DNA of 15,601 nucleotides from an uncultured Oscillospiraceae bacterium. GTDB taxonomy: Bacteria; Bacillota; Clostridia; Oscillospirales; Oscillospiraceae. Location of the stretch: assembly GCA_934565415.1 (NCBI GenBank), contig CAKTHQ010000046.1:1-15601 (forward strand). Reading direction: 5' to 3'. Below are positions 6,973 through 13,646 of this stretch, piece by piece. The position numbers and the translations under genes were made by a program. How positions within the stretch are numbered: position 1 is the first letter of the stretch; each line of letters starts with the position of its first letter. The notes under the pieces are model-generated. The model was not told the DNA's origin. It did no database searches and worked only from the letters and a program-made list of their open reading frames with translations.

Positions 6973-7512
6973 ATGGAATATTTAGATGTTGTCGATGAAA
7001 ACGGCCTCCCCACCGGGACGACCGTACCCCGGGAGGAAGCCCACGCCCAGGGGATCCCCCACCGGACAAGTCATGTGTGGCTGGTGCGGTATCGGAATGG
7101 GCGGCCCCAGGTGCTGCTGCAAAAAAGAAGTGCAAATAAGGATTCCTGGCCCGGCTGCTATGATATTTCCAGCGCCGGACACATTCCCGCCGGGGTAGAC
7201 TTTATTCCCTCTGCCCTTCGGGAATTGCGGGAGGAGCTGGGTATCACCGTCAAGCCCGGGGACCTCGTTTTCTGCGGCAACCGCAGAATCAACGCCGATG
7301 GCATTTTTCACGGGAAGCCCTTTCATGACCGGCAGTATTCCCGGGTATTTGCCCTTTTTTATGACCGGGAGGATTTTATCCTGCAAAAGGAGGAGATTGC
7401 ATCCGTATTGTGGATGGACCTGGAAAACTGCCTGGATGCAATCAAAAAAAGCACCATTCCCAACTGCATCTACCCGGAGGAGCTGGAAATGGTGCGTGCG
7501 GTATGTAAATAA
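6973..7512 (+). CDS. Nudix hydrolase (IDI/YfcD-like)
   Basis: Hydrolyses a nucleoside-diphosphate-linked substrate using divalent metal; the exact substrate cannot be told from sequence. The protein is 179 aa. The N-terminus EYLDVVDENGLPTGTTVPRE followed by HRTSHVWLVR is typical of the YfcD / isopentenyl-diphosphate isomerase-like Nudix branch. Residues 69-91 form the Nudix box, ending in RELREELGI with the metal-binding Glu84, Glu87 and Glu88 intact. The first Glu of the classical box (G-x5-E) is Val75 here. Such proteins are often annotated as isopentenyl-diphosphate isomerase; I would not assume that. Start ATG 6973 has GAGG 8 nt upstream; the open frame extends upstream to 6850 without a ribosome binding site. 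The stop codon directly abuts the stop of the convergent acyltransferase. Confidence 0.88.
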   Translation: MEYLDVVDENGLPTGTTVPREEAHAQGIPHRTSHVWLVRYRNGRPQVLLQKRSANKDSWPGCYDISSAGHIPAGVDFIPSALRELREELGITVKPGDLVFCGNRRINADGIFHGKPFHDRQYSRVFALFYDREDFILQKEEIASVLWMDLENCLDAIKKSTIPNCIYPEELEMVRAVCK

Positions 7513-8523
7513 TTATTTCCCCAGAACCCACCGGAACCCGGAACGGGCCAGAAGCTCATTGCAAACGGTTATCACCAGCAGGATGATGGCAAGTTCCAAC
7601 CCCTTCTCCCCCAGCATAGCCAAGGCGGAAGGGTAATTTTCCATGGCAATGCCCCACTTTGGGAAGAAATAGTAGATGGCCGTAATCACCGGAGTCTGGT
7701 GCCAGACAAAGTACAACAGGCTATTTTTCCCCAGATACCGAATGGGGCTTGCCGTCAGGTATTGAGAGGCCAGGAGCACCGCCCCGATTCCGCAAAAAGC
7801 CGCCGGGAAACTGAGCCAGGGAATTCCGTACTGGCACTGGAACACATCCATCCCGGGTACCCTTCCCCGCACCGCAGGCAGGGCAAAGAGTACATTCCCA
7901 AAAGCCAGCAAGAAAAAGGTCAATATTCTCCCCTTTCCCGCTTCCAGCCACCCGGAGGCGGGCTTGCTGTTTTTTAAGAGGTACCCGGCGGCAAAAAAGG
8001 GCATCTCCCCAAAGCAGGCATCCAGATTCCAGGGCAGCGCCGGAAGCCCTGCCTGGGTATAGGCCACCGCCGCCGCGCCGCAGAGCGCCGCCGCAAAGCC
8101 CAAATGCCAAGGCCTTTTCAGAAGCCGAAACAACGGGTAGGCAATGATTTCCAATACAAACAGGCAGGCCAAAAACCAGATAGGCCACATCCGCCGCTGA
8201 AGCAGCACGCCCAGCCCCATTTCCAGAGTTTCCTCCCAAAACCATTCCCTGCCGCCGTACAGAGCCGCCTCCGCCGGAACAATGGGCAGAGCCAGCGCAA
8301 AATAGGGAATCAGCAGCTTTTTGATCTTTCCCCTCCAGAACTCCCCCCAGGGCCTGTCCACCTTAAACAGATATCCGGACAAGAAGAAGAACAGCGGCAC
8401 ATGGAAGCTATACAGCCACCGGGAAACAGGATGCCCCGTAAACACATGAGAGACTACAATGGCCAGGATTCCCCAGCCCTTGGCCGTATCCACCCAGGTC
8501 AGCCTTCTTTGCTCCATGCCCAT
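7513..8523 (-). CDS. acyltransferase family 3 membrane protein
   Basis: 336-aa integral membrane O-acyltransferase (Acyltransferase_3 / OafA-like), predicted to acetylate a sugar of a cell-surface or exported glycan. The N-terminal hallmark WVDTAKGWGILAIVVSHVF contains the conserved His26, and SFHVPLFFFLSGYLF (39-53) is the second family motif. About ten hydrophobic segments follow, consistent with the fold. The substrate is unknown. The start could be ATG 8523 or the ATG two codons later (8517); AAAGGGGG lies just upstream of both, so the choice is open. A near-perfect sigma-A promoter precedes it. It is convergent with the Nudix gene with no base between the two stop codons (TAA/TTA) and no terminator there, so each transcript probably runs into the other's 3' end. 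Confidence 0.88.
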   Translation of the reverse strand: MGMEQRRLTWVDTAKGWGILAIVVSHVFTGHPVSRWLYSFHVPLFFFLSGYLFKVDRPWGEFWRGKIKKLLIPYFALALPIVPAEAALYGGREWFWEETLEMGLGVLLQRRMWPIWFLACLFVLEIIAYPLFRLLKRPWHLGFAAALCGAAAVAYTQAGLPALPWNLDACFGEMPFFAAGYLLKNSKPASGWLEAGKGRILTFFLLAFGNVLFALPAVRGRVPGMDVFQCQYGIPWLSFPAAFCGIGAVLLASQYLTASPIRYLGKNSLLYFVWHQTPVITAIYYFFPKWGIAMENYPSALAMLGEKGLELAIILLVITVCNELLARSGFRWVLGK

Positions 8524-8549
8524 GTCCCCCTTTCCATTTTTCTTCGGAT

Positions 8550-8579
8550 ATTATAGCCCAAAGCCACAACGCCTGTCAA
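8550..8579 (-). promoter_or_regulatory. consensus sigma-A promoter of the acyltransferase gene
   Basis: Minus strand TTGACA (8579-8574), 18-bp spacer, TATAAT (8555-8550). Both hexamers are perfect consensus; the leader is about 20 nt. The -35 begins only two bases from the end of the terminator of the upstream LRR gene. Confidence 0.85.
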
Positions 8580-8580
8580 C

Positions 8581-8610
8581 TAAAATCCCCTGTGCCGGGG
8601 GGCACAGGGG
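8581..8610 (-). terminator. intrinsic terminator after the LRR gene
   Basis: CCCCTGTGCC (8587-8596) pairs perfectly with GGCACAGGGG (8601-8610) around a GGGG loop; on the minus strand it is followed by ATTTTA. It lies 6 nt after the stop codon at 8617. The U-tract is short but the stem is strong. Confidence 0.8.
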
Positions 8611-8616
8611 AAAGGG

Positions 8617-10170
8617 TTATCTCATGTAATACATATCCAGGGCATCCCGCATCTTGTAGTAGTTGGGTAATTTCCGCCAGCCGTAGCCGATGGCATCGGT
8701 ACCCACACCGACCACATGGGTATTGGGCAAGGCCTGGGTCCATTCGTAAATGACGCCGCTTCCACGCTCCATGCACCACAGGTTTTTCAGCCAGGTCATC
8801 TGCTTCACCGGCTCCGGATCTGCAAAGGTGCGGCTCAGGTTCAGGTCCTCCAGGGCAGTGCAGCCAAGCAACGGCTCGTAGGATTCGATGGCACACCAGC
8901 TCAGCTCCAGCCAGATAAGCTCTTTGCAGTTACTGATGGGGGTGATGTCCCGCACATCCGTATCCGCCAGAATCAGGTATTTCAGGTGAGGCATATAGGC
9001 CACAAACTCAATGTGCTTTACCCGGGAGTGGCCGATGTCGATGGCAATCAGGTCCTCGCAGTACTTCAGGTCCACCGCGTTCCAGTCCTGGAAATAGCCG
9101 TCGCCCTGGGTCAGGGGCATAAACTTGGTAGCATCCGTCCGGCACTTGGCAATGGACCCTAAGTACACCGTCCAGACCACTTTATACTGGCTGCGCATTT
9201 TCTCCCGGAAGGCAGCCATGGTCTCGTTGTCGAAGCCGCAGTCGGTCATAATGAGCTTGGTAATGGATGGGAAGTAGGCGGCATAGGCCTTGGCCTCCTC
9301 CAGGCTTTCCAGCTTCTGGCCGGAAATATCCACTTCCTCGGTATCGTCCGGCATATCCCGGCCCTGAACCTGCAATGTCCAGTGGATGTCTACATTGGGG
9401 TAGTCCTTCCGCAAAAGCAGCAGCTCTTCGCCGGTAGCCGTGGGATTGGTCAGGGTTACGGTCTGCAAATTTTTCATCACGGACATGGCAGAGGAAAGCT
9501 CCTCATACCCCACATTGCTGGCCGTAATGGAAGTGGCGCTGGTTTCGTAAACCTCTCCGCCCACGGTGATGTCGAAAATCACATTCCAGTCCGGGTGCTC
9601 CTGCTGCAGCTGCCCCAGCAGCTGATAGGCCATGCACTTCTGGGCATTGACGGTACGCAGCTTGGGAAGATAGGTCAGCTTCCGGGCATCCTCCTGGGTC
9701 AGCTCCGTCACCTTCACGGTAGAGGCAGACTGGTCGTAAACCCGGCCGTCAATCTGCACATGGTAGTTTACCTGGCAATTGGGCTTTCTCCGGGCTACCT
9801 CCATGAGCTGCTCATAATCCTGGCAGTCCTGGGCCTGGAGCGTCTCCAGCTGGGGGAAATAATCCAGCAGGTCCACATCCTCCCAGCTCAGGGTATCCAC
9901 CGTTAATTCACTTGCAAAGCTGGGATACTTCTCCCCCTGGAATGGAACATTCCACAAAATAGTACAGCCGGGCAGCTTTTGCTTTAACTTATCGTAGGCG
10001 GTACAGGTAACCTCCCGCTCCCGCAGATCCAGGGCCGATTCATTCCGCGCATACAGGTGCCCTTCCACAATTACAAACCGATCCAGGGTAAAAAACGCAA
10101 CGGCGGCCGCCACCAATACCAGAACCACTGCAGCAACAAGGACCATCCGCTTTGCTCCGGTTTTTCTCAT
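8617..10170 (-). CDS. membrane-anchored tandem-repeat and leucine-rich-repeat protein
   Basis: 517 aa. A basic start (MRKTGAKR) and hydrophobic residues 9-28 form a signal anchor, so the rest should face outside; there is no lipobox. Residues 66-326 consist of four tandem modules of 63, 63, 65 and 70 aa, each opening like LPGCTILWNV / KPNCQVNYHV / HPDWNVIFDI / YPNVDIHWTL and continuing with a G-x-x-Y turn and a P-x-L-x-T leucine-rich strand; a fifth partial module starts at 327. Residues ~364-466 are more regular LRRs (LKYLILADTDVRDI, LIWLELSWC, ALEDLNLSRT). The C-terminus GWRKLPNYYKMRDALDMYYM looks like a defined end motif. Function unknown; binding or adhesion is inferred from the repeats only. 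Start M at 10170 has AAGGAG about 10 nt upstream; the in-frame ATG at 10191 has a poor site and overlaps that sequence. Confidence 0.8.
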   Translation of the reverse strand: MRKTGAKRMVLVAAVVLVLVAAAVAFFTLDRFVIVEGHLYARNESALDLREREVTCTAYDKLKQKLPGCTILWNVPFQGEKYPSFASELTVDTLSWEDVDLLDYFPQLETLQAQDCQDYEQLMEVARRKPNCQVNYHVQIDGRVYDQSASTVKVTELTQEDARKLTYLPKLRTVNAQKCMAYQLLGQLQQEHPDWNVIFDITVGGEVYETSATSITASNVGYEELSSAMSVMKNLQTVTLTNPTATGEELLLLRKDYPNVDIHWTLQVQGRDMPDDTEEVDISGQKLESLEEAKAYAAYFPSITKLIMTDCGFDNETMAAFREKMRSQYKVVWTVYLGSIAKCRTDATKFMPLTQGDGYFQDWNAVDLKYCEDLIAIDIGHSRVKHIEFVAYMPHLKYLILADTDVRDITPISNCKELIWLELSWCAIESYEPLLGCTALEDLNLSRTFADPEPVKQMTWLKNLWCMERGSGVIYEWTQALPNTHVVGVGTDAIGYGWRKLPNYYKMRDALDMYYMR

Positions 10171-10235
10171 AGCATATGCTCTCCTTCTCATTTTCGGAAG
10201 AAGTCTGCCATTTTCTTCCTGCTTTTTCTCTTTGT

Positions 10236-10264
10236 ATTATGCGCAAAAAGCGCCCATATGTCAA
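10236..10264 (-). promoter_or_regulatory. sigma-A promoter of the LRR gene
   Basis: Minus strand TTGACA (10264-10259), exactly 17 bp, CATAAT (10241-10236). The -35 hexamer contains the TGA stop codon of the upstream parB-like gene (10263-10261). The spacer holds GCGC-TTTTT-GCGC, a small dyad that could bind a regulator. Confidence 0.8.
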
Positions 10265-11067
10265 GGCTTTTTTTCCAGTTTCCGGTCTTTGGGGATGGTA
10301 ATGGTTACAACAATCTGCTGATCCGTCTCCCGCCGTTCGGATACAGCCGGAATCCCGGAGCGCTGGATTCTGGCCAGGGATTCCGTCAGGCTGTTCAAAA
10401 AGCCGTTTACACTGCCCTGCCGCTTTTTGTGGGCCTTTCCGTTTAAAAGCGTTTCCATATATTTTTCCGTTTCCGCCACACTCAGCCCCTCCTGCCGGAT
10501 CACCTGGATGGCTTTCAGCTTTTCCGCCTCCCCGGACAGCTTCAAAAGGGCCCGGGCATGGCGCTCGGTGAGTCCCGCCTGGCGGAGAGCCTCCAGCACC
10601 GCAGTTCCGTGGCGCAGAAGCCGCAGCTTGTTGGCTACGCTGCTCTGGCTTTTCCCCAGGAGTCTGGCTGCCTGCTCTTGGCTCAAATTCTGAGCCCGCA
10701 TCAGTGCCGCAATGCCCATAGCCTCTTCCACAAAGTCCAGGTCCTGCCGCTGCAAATTTTCCACCATGGCCGCAATGCCGGATTCCTGCTCATCCATTCG
10801 CAGCAGGATGCAGGGCACCTCCGTCAGCCCCGCCTGGGCCGCCGCCCGAAGCCGCCGCTCTCCCGCAATGAGCTCATAGCCGGCCCCCACCCGCCGGACG
10901 GACAGGGGCTGCAGTACCCCGTGGGCCCGGATGGACTGGGCCAGCTCGTCAAGAGCCTCCGGCTGAAATACTTTTCTGGGCTGCCTGGGGTTGGGCCGGA
11001 TCCCCCGGATGGGGAGAAACACCACCCTCCCGGTCTCCATATAGGTCTTGAGCTTCTGGCACTGCAT
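10261..11067 (-). CDS. ParB/Noc-family DNA-binding protein
   Basis: 268 aa with the full ParB plan. The N-terminal CTP-binding domain (~16-110) contains RPNPRQPRKVF, the GERR box (69-72, in AGERRLRAA) and ENLQR (103-107). A helix-turn-helix lies at ~129-150 (LSQEQAARLLGKSQSSVANK). The C-terminal region is basic. Family members are CTP-dependent clamps that load at parS, or at NBS sites in the case of Noc. No parA/soj, rsmG or gidA neighbour is present, so it is either Noc-like or an orphan ParB; I cannot decide between them from sequence. Start ATG 11067 has GGAGG 7 nt upstream (11075-11079). A weak minus-strand TATTAT at 11158-11153 could be its -10. Its 3' end is shared with the next promoter. 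Confidence 0.88.
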   Translation of the reverse strand: MQCQKLKTYMETGRVVFLPIRGIRPNPRQPRKVFQPEALDELAQSIRAHGVLQPLSVRRVGAGYELIAGERRLRAAAQAGLTEVPCILLRMDEQESGIAAMVENLQRQDLDFVEEAMGIAALMRAQNLSQEQAARLLGKSQSSVANKLRLLRHGTAVLEALRQAGLTERHARALLKLSGEAEKLKAIQVIRQEGLSVAETEKYMETLLNGKAHKKRQGSVNGFLNSLTESLARIQRSGIPAVSERRETDQQIVVTITIPKDRKLEKKP

Positions 11068-11195
11068 AGCCCTTCCTCCCCCACGTTAAGATGGCTCTAT
11101 TCTACGCTCTCCGGAAAGCGGAAAACCCACGAAACAAACGCAGCCTGCAGAAATAATACCGCAAACAAAAATTTCCAAAAATCCCGAAATTTCTC

Positions 11196-11224
11196 TTTAC
11201 TTTTTCAATCGTTCCGTGTATACT
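11196..11224 (+). promoter_or_regulatory. promoter of the THF riboswitch-folT transcript
   Basis: TTTACT (11196-11201), 17-bp spacer, TATACT (11219-11224). The predicted start near 11231 lies just before the aptamer, as expected for a riboswitch-controlled unit. It diverges from parB. Confidence 0.7.
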
Positions 11225-11234
11225 GATTCCTGAA

Positions 11235-11332
11235 CAGAGTAGGGGATCCCGCGTGAAGTGCTGTCAAGATGGGGAGTTGTGTGACAGACGAAGGGCTTTT
11301 GCCCGCGATGGGATCGCCGCACCCGCTGCGCC
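11235..11332 (+). ncRNA. THF (tetrahydrofolate) riboswitch aptamer
   Basis: Conserved blocks appear in the right order: GAGTAG, CGCGTGAAGTG, AAGATGGGGAGTTG, ACGAAGGGC, CCGCGAT and GCACCCG. Supporting pairings are CAG/CTG closing the aptamer (short P1), GATCCC (11245-11250) with GGGATC (11310-11315), CTGTCA (11261-11266) with TGACAG (11282-11287), and GGGC (11293-11296) with GCCC (11301-11304) around a TTTT loop. The THF class senses reduced folates and usually represses folate transport or synthesis genes in Firmicutes; here it precedes folT, which confirms both calls. The downstream leader carries terminator-like stems, suggesting transcriptional control. Confidence 0.88.
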
Positions 11333-11344
11333 ATATTGGGGGAA

Positions 11345-11410
11345 ACCTCCTTTATGTAGCAACGATACTCCGTTAGGCGACACATAAGCCTTACGGGTTA
11401 CTCGGCTTTT
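11345..11410 (+). promoter_or_regulatory. folT leader expression platform with alternative pairings
   Basis: ACCTCCTTT (11345-11353) is a perfect 9-nt complement of the folT ribosome binding region AAAGGAGGT (11474-11482). Downstream, CCGTTAGGC (11370-11378) pairs with GCCTTACGG (11388-11396) except for one T.T. The alternative AAGCC (11386-11390) with GGCTT (11404-11408) is followed by TTT and would be a weak terminator; the two pairings share GCC and exclude each other. How they connect to ligand binding is inferred. Confidence 0.45.
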
Positions 11411-11414
11411 TACT

Positions 11415-11444
11415 CCCGGTGGATGTATGTCCATCGGGATTTTT
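11415..11444 (+). terminator. riboswitch-linked intrinsic terminator before folT
   Basis: CCCGGTGGA (11415-11423) pairs with TCCATCGGG (11430-11438), including one G.U, around the loop TGTATG and is followed by A then TTTTT (11440-11444). It lies between the aptamer and the start codon, the right place for premature termination when THF is abundant. Confidence 0.8.
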
Positions 11445-11488
11445 ATTGCCGGGCCGATGTGCCGCCGCTGCAAAAAGGAGGTAATATT

Positions 11489-12553
11489 ATGTCAACTAAA
11501 AAATCAACCACACTCTATCCCCACCCATTCTCCCGAGCCTATTGGCACGACGCGGCCATGGAACTGAAGGACACCCATATGCTGGTGTTCGCTGCCCTGA
11601 TGATCGCCCTGCGCCTTGTCATGAAGCAGGTGTCCATCCCCATCACCCCGGTACTGCGCATCAATGCAGCGTTCTTTGTCAATGCCCTGGGGGCTATGGT
11701 CTTTGGGCCCGTCATGGCCAGCATCTGCGCCGTCATCACGGATGTGCTGGGCTACATCATCCGGCCGGACGGAGTCTATTTCCCGCCCTTTGTGCTGACG
11801 GAGGTGGGCGGCTCCCTGGTTTTTGCCCTGTACCTGTACCGGGCAAAGGTAAATACCACCCGGGTGGTACTCAGCCGGTTTACCATCAACCTGGTAATCA
11901 ACGTGCTATTGCAGACTCCCATTATGATGTGGTACTACGCCATCTGCATGGGCGGCAAGCAGTACACCCTGCTGATGGCCTTGCCCAGCTTGGTTAAGAA
12001 CATCCTCATGTTCCCCATTGAGGCCTTTCTGCTGACCCTGTTCCTCTCCGTGATGCTGCCCATCACCGCCCGGCTGGGGCTGACCTGCACCGGCAGCGAC
12101 GCCAAAAACGAGCTTCGGTTCAACGGAAAGCAGATCGTTACCCTGATTTTGCTCTTCGTCATCGGCGTGGGCTGTGTTTTCGGCTACCTAGGCTACTACT
12201 ACAAAAACACCTCCCTGTCCGCCAAGTACACCGCTTCGGAGCGCTATGACAAGAATACCCAGATGGGCCAGATTGCCGCAGAGCAGCAGAAACTGGACCC
12301 GGACACCACCGTAGCCATCGTAGAAAGCGCCTACCAGAAATTCCTCACCCATGAGGTCACCTATACCGTAGCCGTTTACACTGTAGACGAAACCGCCCTT
12401 GCAGACTACGACAAAGATCTGGAAACCATCCGGGGGCTGTCCAAATCCAAGGCCAAAGCTGTGGCCGAGGACGGAGTCATGACCCTGGACACCACCGTCA
12501 CCATCGTCCGCAACGACCAGACGGGGGATGTACTCAGCTATCAGGCGAAATAA
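11489..12553 (+). CDS. folT: ECF transporter folate S component with C-terminal extension
   Basis: Substrate-binding membrane subunit that imports folate with the shared ECF module (EcfA, EcfA', EcfT), which is not in this window. Residues ~31-195 form the six-helix S component: the first helix contains the LR motif (MIALRLVMKQV), followed by ITPVLRINAAFFVNALGAMV and the family-typical DVLGYIIRPDGVYFPPFVL (85-103). Function is supported by the THF riboswitch upstream. Known FolT proteins are about 170-200 aa; this one is 354. A seventh hydrophobic helix (215-237) is followed by ~117 soluble residues (238-354) with alternating charged helix and beta patterns and no recognised motif. With both S-component ends inside, this tail should lie outside. 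Start ATG has AGGAGG 7 nt upstream; the frame is open further upstream only through the terminator. Confidence 0.9.
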   Translation: MSTKKSTTLYPHPFSRAYWHDAAMELKDTHMLVFAALMIALRLVMKQVSIPITPVLRINAAFFVNALGAMVFGPVMASICAVITDVLGYIIRPDGVYFPPFVLTEVGGSLVFALYLYRAKVNTTRVVLSRFTINLVINVLLQTPIMMWYYAICMGGKQYTLLMALPSLVKNILMFPIEAFLLTLFLSVMLPITARLGLTCTGSDAKNELRFNGKQIVTLILLFVIGVGCVFGYLGYYYKNTSLSAKYTASERYDKNTQMGQIAAEQQKLDPDTTVAIVESAYQKFLTHEVTYTVAVYTVDETALADYDKDLETIRGLSKSKAKAVAEDGVMTLDTTVTIVRNDQTGDVLSYQAK

Positions 12554-12567
12554 GCGTATATTTTGAG

Positions 12568-12600
12568 GTCCCCGGCATTTTTGCCGGGGACTATTGTTAT
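12568..12600 (+). terminator. intrinsic terminator after folT
   Basis: GTCCCCGGCA (12568-12577) pairs perfectly with TGCCGGGGAC (12582-12591) around TTTT and is followed by TATTGTTATT. It starts 14 nt after the folT stop. The minus strand has no U-run, so it serves folT and not the convergent relic. Confidence 0.85.
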
Positions 12601-13565
12601 TCCGCAGCCTTTCCCTCTACCACAATCTCCGTCCCGTCCTCAAAGCGGATCGATTTTACCCGGTCCAGGTCAATGGGCTTTTCGGCAATCCAGTAGGCAA
12701 TTCCCTGGGAGGTACTGCCCGTCTCCCATAAAGCTTCGGAGGCAACAACCCAGGATTTCATATCAAAGCTGCCGATTTCCGGAATCAGAAGATTGCTGTT
12801 TTCCGGGTAGACATACCCCGCATCCCCGTAGAGCAGCTTCGTTTCCCATGGAGCTGTGAGGTGGAAGACGATCCTGCCGAAGCTGCCGTCAAAGTCCACG
12901 GATTTGGTCTCGATTTCCCAGCCCTTGGGGTGGCTGGCAGGTTTCCCGATTGTTTCTTCCGGCAGCCGAGGAGAGACGGTAAAATCTATGGCATCTGCGA
13001 TTTTTTCCACCTGTTCATCCGTCATCCAGGTAAAGGGATAATCCGTCATGTCCGTATCCGGATTGTCCCCGGATTCAAAGGACAGGGTCAATGTCGCCTC
13101 CCCGCAGTCGCAGAATAGGTAGGCCTCCCCTTCCGGGGCCCGGAGAATCTAAATATTCTTTCCGGAGGCGGACCGATAGTTCCACTGCTTCCAGCTCTCA
13201 TCTTTATTTAAATAGGCAAAGTCCGGACTCAGCACATCCTTCCGGCAATACCGCAGAAGCGCCTGGACGGCATAGGGCCATTCTCCCTTCTTTTGCGGCA
13301 TATACAGCTCCATGCTGATTTGAAAATTCCCTGCCTGGTAGCATTTTCCAGCATCCAGGTAAGTAGATAGTCTTGCGGGCTTTTTCGGCGGGATGGCATT
13401 CCAGGCGGAATAATAGGTATCGCTGACGCTTTCCTCCGAGTCCTCCCGGTTTTCCAGAATGCCGAAGGCGATTTTATAGCAATAGCGTCCGTATTTTTGG
13501 TCCGTTTCCTGAATGGCCGTTTCCGATCTGGCAAAGAAAAGCTCCAGAATCTGAATATCCTCCAT
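12597..13565 (-). pseudogene. ECF sigma factor N-terminus fused to another protein, split by TAG
   Basis: One reading frame of 323 codons interrupted by a single in-frame TAG at 13151-13149. Residues 1-70 are sigma-70 region 2 of a clostridial ECF factor (KYGRYCYKIAFGILENRED, SVSDTYYSAWNAIPP, ARLSTYL); the next expected block, region 2.4 plus region 4, is absent. From residue 71 (DAGKCYQAGNF) an unrelated sequence begins and continues smoothly across the stop (SASGKNI, stop, ILRAPEGEAYLFCDCGEATL) to the end at 12597. No membrane helix is seen. The downstream part resembles the soluble domain of a protein often encoded beside such sigma factors, which I infer but cannot name. The best reading is an in-frame deletion joining two adjacent genes, then a nonsense mutation. 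The start (ATG 13565, AAGGAG 10 nt upstream) and promoter are intact. The downstream part has only a TTG and a poorly supported ATG as restarts. Confidence 0.75.
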
Positions 13566-13606
13566 GGCAGCACCGCTCCTTTCTATAAAGATGTCTATAC
13601 CTATCT

Positions 13607-13633
13607 ACACGGAAAAGAGGAAGAAAAGTTTCA
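13607..13633 (-). promoter_or_regulatory. ECF-sigma-type promoter
   Basis: Minus strand TGAAAC (13633-13628), 16-bp spacer, CGTGT (13611-13607), with TTTT after the -35. This matches the GAAAC-N16-CGT pattern used by many Firmicute ECF sigma factors on their own genes. It stands about 42 bp before the sigma relic's ATG, as for autoregulation. A palindrome, ACTTAAGT flanked by TTTC and GAAA, spans 13629-13645 and overlaps the -35. Confidence 0.75.
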
Positions 13634-13646
13634 CTTAAGTTGAAAA

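Noticed and set aside
11127..11136. Possible parS half-site (TGTTTC on minus) upstream of parB
   Set aside because: Only six bases match and the second half (GAAACA) is absent, so it is not a parS.
10558..11226. Plus-strand open frame of 222 codons opposite parB
   Set aside because: Antisense shadow of a well-supported ParB frame; it also crosses the intergenic region and the folT -35.
11367..11408. Resemblance of CTCCGTTAGGCGA to the start of the M-box magnesium riboswitch
   Set aside because: Only the short opening block matches; the rest of the M-box core is missing and the stretch is too short. A THF aptamer already explains regulation here.
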